Source: Nannochloropsis oceanica
Taxonomy: Eukaryota; Sar; Eustigmatophyceae; Eustigmatales; Monodopsidaceae
Reading direction: 5' to 3'
Length of the DNA: 64,000 bases
Assembly (NCBI GenBank): GCA_004519485.1
Contig: CP038111.1
Coordinates: 248,001-312,000 of the forward strand
Shown: piece after piece, positions 20,041-30,700 of the stretch
Layout: each line of letters starts with the position of its first letter
Position numbering within the stretch: the first letter of the stretch is position 1
Program-made: the position numbers and the translations under genes
Notes under the pieces: generated by a model
The model's database searches: none
Told to the model about the DNA's origin: nothing
What the model saw: the letters and a program-made list of their open reading frames with translations, nothing else

Positions 20041-21846
20041 ATGGCCGAGCGCTTCGACCGCTCCGCCATTGACATCTTGTTAAATGGGACCGATGCCGAA
20101 GTGCGAGTCCCCGCCGCCCGCCAGGCCGCCTTCAAAATACGCTCAGACCCGGCCCTACTACCCCTCGACATGGTACGGGCCGGCACAGAGGAGTACCACC
20201 TCTTTGCACCCAAACGCCGTCCGATAGTGGGGCCACCGCCTTCCATGGCGGGTCATCAGCCTCCATATCCCTCTATGAGGGAGCGCTTGCCGCAGTGGAT
20301 CCCATCAAAAATCAAATGGCCCTTGGAAGACGCGTTGAGCCGCCTCTTGGGCGAAAGCCCCGAGCAACGACCGTGGCTGCTGCAAATGGAGGTGTCGTGG
20401 CCGCATGGACAGCGGTGGTACTATGGAATGGGATTATGGGTGTTGTGTCCACTGCTGGCTTGGATAGCGGGGATGAGCCTAGCGACTGTACTGGCGGGAT
20501 GGCTTGTTGGGGTTGTGCATGGCATCTTCTTGCGGGTCCGAATGGAGAAACGCTTTGATTGGAGCACAGATTGGGTGGGGTTGGTAGGGACAATTGTGGC
20601 TCTATGTCTGGTCGTGCACTTTTCTGAGGCCTCTCATTCGTGGCGCGAATGGACGGTAGGAGCAATGTTGTGGAAGCCATTGGGTGGGTGCTTGGGCGCG
20701 GTGAAATGGCCTGTGGTCCTGTATGTCTCGCTCGGTCTTCCCTTTTACCAAGACCAAAACGCAGCGCGCTACAGCAATGATGTTGTAGTTATGTCCATGT
20801 TCACCTTGACCCTGGTATATGCGAGCAATTTCTGTTTACCGCTTGGCATCTGGTGCGGGGCCGTGCTCAAGATGATCCATCCTACCACACTTTCTCCTCT
20901 ACCGCCGATGCTGCCCCCTCCAAGACTTGTGGCAGCAGCAGGAGAAGAACTCCAGGTCCCCTCTATGCTTAAAGGCATGGTGGACACGCCGCTTCAGCAG
21001 CAGCAACAACAGCAGCATCAGTTGCAGCAGCAGCAGCTACAGTACATCCAACAGCAGCAGCAAATGCAGGCATTGTACCGTCAGCAGGACCCGTATGGCA
21101 TTTCTCCCAATGCTGCTGCTGCTGGTGCTGCTGGTGGTGGTGCTGCTGCTTCTTCTTCTGCTAACTGGATCTCGCCTAGCCTGATATCGCAAAGCCCCCA
21201 GCAGCAGCAACGAGTATTGCTGCAACAGCAGCAGTGGCTGCTGCAGCAGCACCTACAGCAACTACAACAGCCGCCGATGACGGAAAGAGAAAGCCTGAGG
21301 GCTGCAGCTGCCTTGCTAAAGCTGCAGCAGGAGGGTACATCGAACCATCCCCGGCGATGGTTGAAGCCGGAGGAGGAAGACGTCAGCAGCAACTACACCA
21401 GCAGCATGTCACCTTTCCCCTCGGGGAGCTCTCGTCGACGAAGTTCTTTGTCGGGAAGGATGCAGAGTCTTGATGCTGGAGGAGGAGAGGGGGCAGGGGT
21501 TGGAGAAGGAGATGGGTTATATGGCGGCGGTGGTATTGGCAGGAGGAATCGGTGGAGTGGAGGCAGAAATGGAGAAGGAAGAGGAGGGGGACAGTGGGGG
21601 GAGGAAGCGGGCAAGGGAGGACAAGATGGCGGGCGCAGGTATGGGTTGAGGTCACGAAGAGGCCGAAGGGTAGGAGGAGGAGAACTAGAGCCGACGGCGA
21701 TGGACCTGTCATCATCGCCTCCTCCGCCGACTCCACTGGATTTTGAGGATTTTGTAAGTGACGGTAACAATGGAATGTATGGGCGAAGGGGTGGGATAGG
21801 AGGAGGAAGGGTGGGCCGCTACGAGACATTGAATCCGAACCGTTGA
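20041..21846 (+). CDS. Unrecognised multi-pass membrane protein with Q-rich tail
   Basis: 601 aa, one exon, start at ATG 20041. The first 90 residues are soluble (MAERFDRSAIDILLNGTDAE). Residues about 120-290 hold four to five hydrophobic segments (LWVLCPLLAWIAGMSLATVL, GWLVGVVHGIFLRV, WVGLVGTIVALCLVVHF, VVLYVSLGLPFY, MFTLTLVYASNFCLPLGIW). The C-terminal half is low complexity: many short CAG/CAA glutamine runs (about residues 320-430), an Ala/Gly patch, then Gly/Arg-rich sequence with RRNRWSGGRNGEGR-like repeats. No catalytic motif was seen and no family is recognised. It lies about 415 bp downstream of the other membrane protein on the same strand, but I see no sequence similarity between the two. 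Confidence 0.75.
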   Translation: MAERFDRSAIDILLNGTDAEVRVPAARQAAFKIRSDPALLPLDMVRAGTEEYHLFAPKRRPIVGPPPSMAGHQPPYPSMRERLPQWIPSKIKWPLEDALSRLLGESPEQRPWLLQMEVSWPHGQRWYYGMGLWVLCPLLAWIAGMSLATVLAGWLVGVVHGIFLRVRMEKRFDWSTDWVGLVGTIVALCLVVHFSEASHSWREWTVGAMLWKPLGGCLGAVKWPVVLYVSLGLPFYQDQNAARYSNDVVVMSMFTLTLVYASNFCLPLGIWCGAVLKMIHPTTLSPLPPMLPPPRLVAAAGEELQVPSMLKGMVDTPLQQQQQQQHQLQQQQLQYIQQQQQMQALYRQQDPYGISPNAAAAGAAGGGAAASSSANWISPSLISQSPQQQQRVLLQQQQWLLQQHLQQLQQPPMTERESLRAAAALLKLQQEGTSNHPRRWLKPEEEDVSSNYTSSMSPFPSGSSRRRSSLSGRMQSLDAGGGEGAGVGEGDGLYGGGGIGRRNRWSGGRNGEGRGGGQWGEEAGKGGQDGGRRYGLRSRRGRRVGGGELEPTAMDLSSSPPPPTPLDFEDFVSDGNNGMYGRRGGIGGGRVGRYETLNPNR

Positions 21847-22068
21847 ATCGATACTGAGAAAGAAGACAGCAGGGTAAGAATAAGTAATAGGCAGACAAGA
21901 CAAGCTACCACAACAGTACAAAGCAACAAACGACATAATAAAGGTAACGATCAAAAAGTAACTAAACGGCCTCCACATATAGCTTCCATTCTGTTTTTGG
22001 TTTTCTTACGTTTATGCCAAAGCAATAGCTGCTTCTCTCTTCAACAAACCCCTTCCTGTCTTTTTTTT

Positions 22069-23574
22069 TTACCAGATTTTGACCGTTTGCGTATAATTTG
22101 CTCCTCCATTCGGACAGAACATATTCTTAAACTTCGTTCCCACACGATTCAACTTCTTGATGATATTACAAAGGGAAAAAGCCGCATGCTGCGCCTGCTT
22201 TTTGCTAAGCACGGTCTTCTTCTCCCGATCCTCCTTCCAATGCGTGTCCTCCAAATCTTCGGGCGGCATCAAAAACAAAGGACTCTCACAGCTGAATAAA
22301 TGTTCATCCACCCGTCGCTTATGGAATCCCCAATGCTCCACACGGTAGAACTGGCAGTAATGCAGGAACACCGGCTGCTCATCCCCCATATCAGGAGCAT
22401 CTTCACTACACACATATGTCTCAGCAAGCTTATCAACGAAAGGCCAACCTTCCCCCGACGCGTCGATATTACTGATCATGTAGTGATCAAGCCTCAAATG
22501 TGGCAACTGCAGATGAGCAGCCGCAATTGAATAAGCATACATCTCCGCTAGCAAGTTAGGGTATTCCTCGAATACCTTGGGGACAAATTCAGACCATTTC
22601 TTGGCGATTTTGCGCATGTCATTCACATGAACAATATAGGGGGCTCCAACAGAATACCCACGATACGCATCCGATATGCTCACCTTGGTAGCCGGAGAGT
22701 CAGCCCCCGCGATGTACGGTACCTTGAATTTGGTCCAGTGTGAGCCGATACCGTAGTGCTGCGCAACTGGGTGTCCCTCGGTCACTTCGTCGATCAAGTC
22801 GGCTTTCGTGATTGTGGGGGAGAAGAGGACCGTGTCCTTTTTCACCTTGTAGGTCAAGGGCCGAAGGAAAAGGAAATCTGGGTCAAGCAGGGCGATGATG
22901 GCGTCCTTCTGCTTGGGCGCGGCCGCACTGTCCAGCCAGTGGCGGAGCCCATGTGGTTTATTGTAGAAGTCGTAGGACTTGCCTGTCTTGGCGTCCTTTT
23001 TGAAATCGGGGGTGAAATGCACTTGGAAACGCGCGGGGAACTGGTCGTATAGTTCTTGCACCTCCTTTTTCTCGGCTTCGGTACACCCGCTGGCGATGCG
23101 CACGAGGTTCCCAGGCTGGTGGACGTCGTCCGCGGAGAAGATCAAGGCCAGGGACTGCCAATTTTGATAGCCCGTGCAGTCCGTGGAGAAGACGAGGTAG
23201 AACCGATCGTCTTCTGGCGCCTCGTTCCATTCTCGCAACGACTGATCCCCCGCGGCCGCGACAGAACCCATCGCCGCCAAAGTGTTAGCTCCATTGCTGC
23301 CCCCGCTGCTGTTCAGCAAGGCAGGCGCTAGGCTTGGCCCGGCAACGCGCGTAATGATGAAGAGGCCCCAACTGAAGCCGACGATCGCACAGAAGACCAT
23401 GCACCGTCCGCTCATACCCCACCATCCATTGTGGAGGCTAGACTTGGACTTCTTGCGCGTTCGTCCGCCGCTGCTTGGCATGGGCATCCTGTCGTGGTTG
23501 TATATGGCAGGTGATGTGTCGTGTGTGGTATGCGAGTGGTCTAAGCAAACTTGAAAAGCCAGAGGCTTCGGCAT
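22069..23574 (-). CDS. HPAT/SGT1-like type II membrane glycosyltransferase
   Basis: 501 aa. A short basic cytosolic end (GGRTRKKSKSS) is followed by one signal-anchor helix (CMVFCAIVGFSWGLFIITRV), giving the type II topology of Golgi/ER glycosyltransferases. The luminal domain matches the family of hydroxyproline O-arabinosyltransferases and peptidyl-serine alpha-galactosyltransferase: YLVFSTDCTGYQNWQSLALI, RIASGCTEAEKKEV, a DPD metal-binding motif in ALLDPDFLFLRPLT, and VFLHYCQFYRVEHWGFHKRR. The family modifies Hyp/Ser on cell-wall or secreted proteins; the acceptor here is unknown. The ATG at 23574 is used; a second ATG at 23487 also lies before the anchor. Neighbouring BiP and upstream PIG-A are also secretory-pathway genes, but each is a separate unit. 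Confidence 0.87.
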   Translation of the reverse strand: MPKPLAFQVCLDHSHTTHDTSPAIYNHDRMPMPSSGGRTRKKSKSSLHNGWWGMSGRCMVFCAIVGFSWGLFIITRVAGPSLAPALLNSSGGSNGANTLAAMGSVAAAGDQSLREWNEAPEDDRFYLVFSTDCTGYQNWQSLALIFSADDVHQPGNLVRIASGCTEAEKKEVQELYDQFPARFQVHFTPDFKKDAKTGKSYDFYNKPHGLRHWLDSAAAPKQKDAIIALLDPDFLFLRPLTYKVKKDTVLFSPTITKADLIDEVTEGHPVAQHYGIGSHWTKFKVPYIAGADSPATKVSISDAYRGYSVGAPYIVHVNDMRKIAKKWSEFVPKVFEEYPNLLAEMYAYSIAAAHLQLPHLRLDHYMISNIDASGEGWPFVDKLAETYVCSEDAPDMGDEQPVFLHYCQFYRVEHWGFHKRRVDEHLFSCESPLFLMPPEDLEDTHWKEDREKKTVLSKKQAQHAAFSLCNIIKKLNRVGTKFKNMFCPNGGANYTQTVKIW

Positions 23575-24427
23575 GATTATGCTACTGCTGCTGCTGCTGC
23601 TGCGGTCTGGACAGACAGCATCTCGGCTTTATTTGCCCAGTGCTTCCCATGGATGGGAAGTCGGTAAGTGAAAAGGGCTTTGTGTAAGGTGGATGTCAAA
23701 TTTTGCCAACCCGTGCCTCTGTGTTCGCAGTGTAGCAAGGAAGCCCACACCACCGCCTCATATTCAAATCGAAATCATCGAAGAAATCGGCGAGGATCTC
23801 ATGCCCCAAAGCTGTCATCAAATGTGTCCCACCACACGAAGATGCCGAGTAAATGACGTGAGTTGTCCTATGATTGGCAGGATGTGGCATTTAAAGTCCA
23901 AAAGGCCCTGCTTGGTCGGTCACCTTTTGCTCGCCTCCCCCTCCCGTCACACCCTAAACACGAATGCAGAAGAAAATCATGTGGGGAAGCAACGATTTAG
24001 AAATGGGAATGGAGGCTCTTCACTTCCTGAATCTGACCAAGCTGGCGGACACAACCGTAGAGGGATCTTTGACCTGCATCAATACACCGACATGTTAATA
24101 AATCGAGTACCAAAGAAAAGCTATTGAAGTCAGTTTCGGATTGTGTTGTAGAATCTTTTGAGTCGTCACTGGAATGCTATGCTCGCTTCAATCGTCGATT
24201 AGCTTTGTAAATTATTTCTGGTGGCAAGGCGGGGTTCAAGTAGCAAGTGGGGGCATGGCAGCACCCCTCCGAGCCTCGTTCGTTCAGGTGTTTTTGGGAC
24301 CTTTCCCTCCCTTCCTGTCTTCAGACGCTTTTATTTTCCTTTCCGTTTTCTACTAGTGACAAAAAAAGGGCACACACTCTTTACTCGCTCACACCCTCGT
24401 ACTCGGACACGCGCTGTTACCGACTCT
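23575..24427. other. Intergenic region between glycosyltransferase and BiP
   Basis: Presumed promoter of the glycosyltransferase plus the BiP 3' UTR. A (CAG/CTG)n run borders the glycosyltransferase start at about 23583-23603. Open frames here show no domain. Confidence 0.5.
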
Positions 24428-26718
24428 TTACAGCTCGTCGTCATAGGCCTCCTCATCCGCGCCACCCTTGGGCCCACCTGTGGCCTGATAGAGCTCCTTG
24501 AGGATGGGGTTGACGATGGTCTCGACCTCCTTCTGCTTCTTGCTGTACTCCTCAGTGTCCGCGTCCGCGTTGTCCTCCAACCACTCCATAGCCTCGTTGA
24601 TCGTCGACTCCACCTCTTTCTTGTCGGACGCCGATAGCTTGTCTGCTAACCCTTTCTCCTCATCGTCCAAGGTGTTCTTCAAGTTATACAAATAGGACTC
24701 CAATCCGTTACGGGCATCGATCTTCTCCTTGACCTTCTTATCCTCATCCGCGAACTCCTCCGCCTCACGCACCATGCGCTCGATCTCATCCTGCGACAAA
24801 CGGCCCTTCTCCGCCGTAATGGTGATCTTCTCGCTCTTTCCCGTCCCTCGATCCTCGGCCGACACCTGTAGGATACCGTTAGCATCAATCTCAAACGTCA
24901 CCTCAATCTGGGGCACGCCACGAGGTGCAGGGGGGATGCCCGTCAGCTCAAACTTGCCCAGCAAGTGGTTGTCCTTGGTCATGGAACGCTCGCCCTCGAA
25001 CACCTGAATCAAGACCGCGGGCTGGTTGTCCTGGTAGGTGGAGAAAGTCTGGGACTTCTTGGTGGGGATGACTGTGTTTCGCGTGATCAGCTTGGTCATC
25101 ACGCCGCCCACGGTCTCAATGCCCTGCGACAAGGGGGTCACATCGAGCAACAGCAGGTCCTGGGTAAAACCGGAAGTATCCCCAGATAGGATCCCGCCTT
25201 GCACGGCCGCACCGTAGGCGACGGCCTCATCGGGGTTCACGCCCTTGGAGGGCTCCTTGCCACCGAAGAAATCCTTGAGCAGCTGCTGCACCTTGGGGAT
25301 GCGCGTGGACCCGCCCACGAGCACTACCTCGTCGATGTCCTTCTTCTCCATGTCGCCGTCATCTAGCACCTTCTGCACGGGGCCTAGGGTCTTTTTGAAC
25401 AGATCCACGTTCAACTCCTCGAAACGTGCGCGGGTGAGAGTCTCCGACAAGTCGACTCCTTCGTGCAGCGCCTCGATCTCCACACGCGCCTGGGGCTGGG
25501 TAGACAGGGCACGCTTCACTCGCTCCACCTCACGACGAAGCTTCTGGACCGCGCGCTTGTCAGAGGTGATGTCCACGTTGTTCTTCTTCTTGATCATCTT
25601 GATGAAGTACTGCATGACACGCTGGTCAAAGTCCTCTCCTCCCAAGTGGGTGTCACCATTGGTGGCCAACACCTCGAACACACCGTTGTCGATCGTCAGA
25701 AGGGTCACATCAAAGGTACCCCCTCCCAGGTCGAACACCAAGATGTTCTGCTCCTTCCCCTTTTTGTCGAGACCGTATGCAATGGCAGCGGCCGTCGGCT
25801 CGTTGATAATACGCTGCACGGACATCCCCGAAATCGTACCGGCATCCTTCGTTGCCTGTCGCTGAGCATCATTGAAGTAGGCGGGCACGGTGACGACAGC
25901 GTGCTTCACATCCTCGCCCAGGTAGGTCTCGGCAATGGAACGCATCTTCTGCAGAATCATGGCTGACACCTCCTCGGGGGAGAACTGCTTGCGATCACCA
26001 GGGGCGACTTCCACCTCCACTTGGGGCTTGTCGTTTTTGTTCACCACTGCGTAGGGGAGGAGCTTCATGTCGGACTGCACGGTTTTGTCTCCGAACTTTC
26101 GGCCGATCAAACGCTTGATGTCGAATACGGTGTTCTCCGGGTTGACAGTGGCCTGATTCTTGGCCGCGTCACCGATGAGGCGCTCGCCGGACTCCGGGTC
26201 CCAAGCTACATAGGAGGGGGTGATACGGTTGCCCTGGTCGTTCTGAATGATCTCGACACGTCCGTTCTTGAAGACGCCCACACAGGAGTAGGTCGTCCCC
26301 AGGTCGATACCGATGACGGTTCCCAGGGGCTCGTCATCGGCTTTCACAGACCCAAAGGCGGCCAGCAGGCCCACTGTCAGGAGGGCACCGGCGACTGGGG
26401 GGGAGGCGAGGGAAACGGAGAGTTAATAGGGAGTTGGTTAGATGAGAAAGAAAAGGTTGTCGTTAGTCATCTGCCAATAGAGGGAATTGAAAGTGGGAGA
26501 GCACGGCGCTGGGCCAGTAAGCCACATCCCTCACCTTATGGGAGGGGCTCAGAGGTGCTTTGTGGTCTTCAGGCGAGTTTGAATTCTGAGGGACGTAGCC
26601 ATTTATGGCTCACACTTTCTCACGACTCACAAGCTGATGTCAACATACACACAATCAACATTTCCCTTCTCCCTCTCGACTGCACGTGTGACTTACCCCA
26701 GCTTCGTACTCTTCGCAT
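24428..26718 (-). CDS. BIP: BiP/GRP78, ER-luminal Hsp70 chaperone
   Basis: ER Hsp70 for folding, translocation and quality control. Exon 1 (26718-26697) encodes only seven codons and one base. Exon 2 (26394-24428) completes a signal peptide that reads [20 protein letters not shown] and is probably cleaved before DDEPLG. The 302-nt intron has GTAAGT and a CCCCCAG acceptor. Total 662 aa. Hsp70 motifs: [73 protein letters not shown], then the substrate-binding domain with [20 protein letters not shown] and the helical lid. The C-terminal DDEL is an HDEL/KDEL-type retrieval signal of the variant common in diatoms and relatives. The gene is divergent with the large gene at 27772. Confidence 0.97.
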
Positions 26719-27771
26719 GATTGGGGGGGTTTGGCTGCTGCTTCTGGAAAGAAGAAACCTGTGATGATGCATGTGTTGCGGGCGGAGCCGATGGATTACA
26801 ATGAACGAGTGAGACAACAGCGCATGGACGCATAGACGTGTGCGAGAGCTTGATCGCCAGGGAGGCAGTGCCCTTGTAAAGTGGGGAGAAAAAGGGGCGT
26901 GGGCGTGTGGAGGCGCATGCCAGGGGGGGCATCGTCCTTCACCGTTTAAAATTGAAAGTGGCTTGCAAGCCACACGTTCGGACTCCCCCAGCCACGCGCA
27001 CGCCCAGACAAGCGCACGCCGGCGATAAGGATGGATAGAGGCTAAGGGCGTGGCAAAATCGGCACGAGGTCATGAGGCTAGAGTAGGGTGCTGCCTCATG
27101 AGGGGGATGCCCATCATGGGTGCCTGCTGCTGGTTTCTTCTGACAGAAGTCGCCACACGTTCATAGTAATGAGTGGTGCATCATCATGATGACATGACAT
27201 GGCAGCGGTACGAGTCACCTCGAAAGTGCGGGGAGGATGCTAAGGCATTGAGTAGGCAAAAAGCCCGCGCGGCATGTGGGTGTAGCAAATCAACGGACCA
27301 GGGCAACGCCCTCTCATCGGCATCAAGACAATCCACTCAACCAATCCTCGCAGCGACGAACATAAAGCTGGGCGAGCGACGAAGTCGCCTGTGATTGGCT
27401 AATTTCGGGCGCAAACCCGGATGTATGATCATCAATACACGCCGCCCGAGCGATGGCTCAATCCCATAAGACCCGAGCACCCTGGCCATAAGGGTATAAT
27501 GCACTGCACGGGTTAGTGTCGGCCTGCTTCAGTACGCATCTCAAAAATTTTCACGCCGAGGGTGTGCGCTCAAAAGAAAAGGCAAGACAAGACATGAGAA
27601 GGGGGGCGGGCTCTGAGAGGCTGGGTCCACAAATGGACCGACCGAGCAAACGTCTCGTGCGTGATGATGCCAGGGTTGTTCGCGGCGCTGCGAGAAAAGC
27701 TCCTTGCTGCACATATAAGCAAATCATTCCCACTACACCGGCCTCATTCCTTCTTCCAACTACAACAGTCC
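26719..27771. promoter_or_regulatory. Divergent promoter region, BiP / large RING-like protein
   Basis: About 1 kb of non-coding sequence. Just upstream of the BiP ATG, 26742-26749 reads TTCTGGAA followed by AAGAAGAAA, a partial heat-shock-element-like pattern. Inverted CCAAT motifs occur (around 27392) but no full ER-stress element was found. Confidence 0.45.
27714..27719 (+). promoter_or_regulatory. TATA box (TATAAG) for the 27772 gene
   Basis: TATAAG in the context ACATATAAGC, 58 nt upstream of the chosen ATG. It supports starting the protein at 27772 rather than at the open-frame ATG at 27664 that lies upstream of the box. Confidence 0.5.
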
Positions 27772-30700
27772 ATGGGCAAGAAAAAAAGCCGTCGTGGGCA
27801 TGGGCACAACTCCTCCACAATACCACCACCACGGCTCGCGGTCGACACATCACAGCATTCCCAGCCTCCTGCTCTCCCCTCGCCATCCTCTTTACCACCA
27901 CCCCATGTCCAACTACCACTGCCGCCACCACCTTCCCAAGCCCTCATTATGCTAGAACGCTACGTACACGTGGCCAATGCCTGGTGCGACAACACTTCGG
28001 CCTGCTACCCCCGCTCCGCGCTCCAGGCCCAAGCACAAGCCCAGCCCCGTGCTGCCAGCTTTGAGGTCTCTTGCGCTATCCAGGGCCGGCACCCCGAAGC
28101 AGACGCCCGCATCACGATCTTAGCATTAAGCACGCGGCAGCCAAGCCTGCTTCTACGAATGTCGGGAAATGCTTGGGCATCACTAGAGGGATGCGGGGGC
28201 GTTAAAGAAGGGGACTATATGTACGAATGGCCCATCCTCCCCACCAGCGGCGGCAGAAGCAGCGGCACCAACGGAGGGGGTGGGAGGAGCCACAGCGGGA
28301 GTGGCGGAAGACTTTTTTCAGGGAGGGGACCATCGAATACGATTGCCTGCTTGGCATTAAGCGAAGATTTGCGACGCTTGCTCTGTGTGACGCGGGAAGG
28401 GAATGCGTATGTGTTGCATGTCCGGCAGATGGTCACGGCGGCACGTCGGGTGTACGACCACGAACGAGACGAGGTCACTACTAGCAATGCTTCGACATCA
28501 AAGGTGGGAAAAGAAAACCAGCAGTTGGGGCAGTCCGACAGAAATGAAAATGCCCTGGAGCAAAGGAAAGCAAACAGCAGCGCCGACAAACAGCAGCAGC
28601 AGCGCTTCAATCCGCTCGGCCCCTCTTTGTTCGATTTCTCATTAGACCCCAAATACCAGCGAGATGGAGCTGGATCTCTGCAGATATCTTCTGGCGGTGG
28701 AGGACTAGGTGTTAGCTCTGGTAGTGGTGTTGGGGGAGGAAGCGGGGGAGGTGGTGCGCAGCGGCGGGCCAAGGACATTTCGTTGGGCTCCATGAGTGCC
28801 GAAGGGGAGTTTGTTCCCCGCTGCTGCGTGTGGTGGACGCCTGCGAAGGGCACTACGAAGCGAGGAGAAGGGGTAGAGTCGCTTACGGCTTGTAGCAGTA
28901 TGGCTATTGTTGGAGGGACGAGTGGAGGGAGGGGCGCGTTGTCGATTTTAGACATGGACCAAGAGAGGGAGGTTGACTTGCTGTACGTCCCCTTTTCTTT
29001 GATCGAGGGAGAAGAGGAAGATGAATATAATCATGGTGTAGTGGCATTGCAGATACATACAGTCGGCGGCAATTGTAATGGCAGAAGCGGGAAAGACTCG
29101 CCATTGCAACAACGCATTTTACTCATTACCTTGGCGAGCGGCCGACTTTATTCTCTAGCCCTCGAATCACCCACCGACCCCGTGGCTCCTCTGTCCCCAA
29201 TGGTGAACCATCACCAACACCAACAGCAACAGCAAGACAGCCCCTCTCCTTCTCGACCCAGTGGCAGCAATCGCCGACACTCAGGCTCTCCCTCCTCCTC
29301 GTCCTTTACACCCCAAAACCAAAGAATGAATTACCCTCGAGCAGCTACCCTGGGACTACCTCCCCCCTCACCCATGACCCCCCCCCGCCCCTCTCCACAC
29401 TCCACGACCACTATCGAGGTCTCATCCCCCTCTACCTCCACGCAATCCATCGGCAGCCTCTTGCTTACCCCACCTCAACGTGGCCGCAAGACGGGGAAGA
29501 GGAAAGGGAGCAGCGGCGGAGGCGGAGAGAAGGAGCAAGAAGCAGGCGGAGATGGAAAAGGAAGCAGATTGGGGGCGTTGAAGGATAGCTATAGTAGTAG
29601 GATGGACGGGAGGCAAGATGAAGTGGAGGCCGAGTCGCTGTGGGATCGATGTTTTGCTCGACCTTCTTATTCGTCTTCTTTAGACCAATCCAGGCACCCA
29701 CACATCCATACGTGCTTCGAGACGCCATGCTCGTTGTGGAGAGCAGACGGTGGAGCAGCAGCAGAAGGCAGTGGTGGTGATGGTGGTGGTGCTGCCGCTC
29801 GCCTTCCTTCTGGCTGGTGGGAGGACACGAAAGTCGTGACTGCGGTTCAGTCCATATCGAAGGAGAGGGGGAAGGAGCAAGGAGGGCTGGAGGCTTTCGG
29901 GTTAGTGCTGAGTCGACTTAGTCCTTGTGGGCGGGGCTTGACGGTGGAAGTGCATTATTGCGCCCTTGCCAGAAGCGGTGGCGGTGGGAGAGAAGAAGGA
30001 GCAACACCAGCAACAGCAACAGCAGCAGCAGCTCCGGCCTGTCGGTGCCTGTGTCAAATGGCGCTGGCGGAGGACTTGGATGCGATGGATAGAATGACGG
30101 GAAAGAGCAGTAGTACGTTAGGGGAGGTGTGCGCGAGCCGTGTCATTGAGGCAAACCTGATGCCGGAAAAGTATTTGGTGCTTTCCGTGGCTGCCTGTCG
30201 TCGGCAGGAGGGAGGACCTGCGGGAGCATGGGTGGAGGACATCGGCGAGAATCAAGACGGACTTTCCTCCTCATCGTTCTGGCTGTTGACCTACCGGCTG
30301 CCCCAAGATAAGAATGATGATGACGTATACAGCAGCGCATCCGTCGGTCCTCCGATCTCTCCGTTGCTGCGGGCCTTCCAGTCGCCGACCAAAGCCCCTC
30401 TGTCCTTCTTGGGCTGGCTGGTACCCGTCAAACCGGACATCCGCGACATCCTGAACTTGGCACGCTTCCGCATGTTTCTGCCATCGATAATGACGCCAAG
30501 CTCCAGCACCACAGGACCCGACAACGTTTTGGCTTGGTCTTTGGTGGTCTGGAGCCGCTGCAGCATCTTCTTGCTCCGCCTGCTAGCGAATAAGGAGGAG
30601 GAGACCATGTCCTCCTCACCACGCCCTGGGAGGCGAGGAGGCTTTGCTTTGCCTGATTTCCCCTTGCCTTCCTTCCTCCCTTCCTCTCTTCAGGCCCATG

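Noticed and set aside
23693-24127. 144-codon plus-strand ORF between the glycosyltransferase and BiP
   Set aside because: No recognisable motif. Composition looks like chance, and no splice context supports it.
25245-25865. 206-codon plus-strand ORF opposite BiP
   Set aside because: Long antisense frames are common opposite Hsp70 genes because of codon bias. There is no domain.
27230-27520. Stem-rich stretch checked as a possible tRNA or structured RNA
   Set aside because: No T-loop (GGTTCGA-type) or anticodon arm consensus, and the pairing is not clover-leaf.
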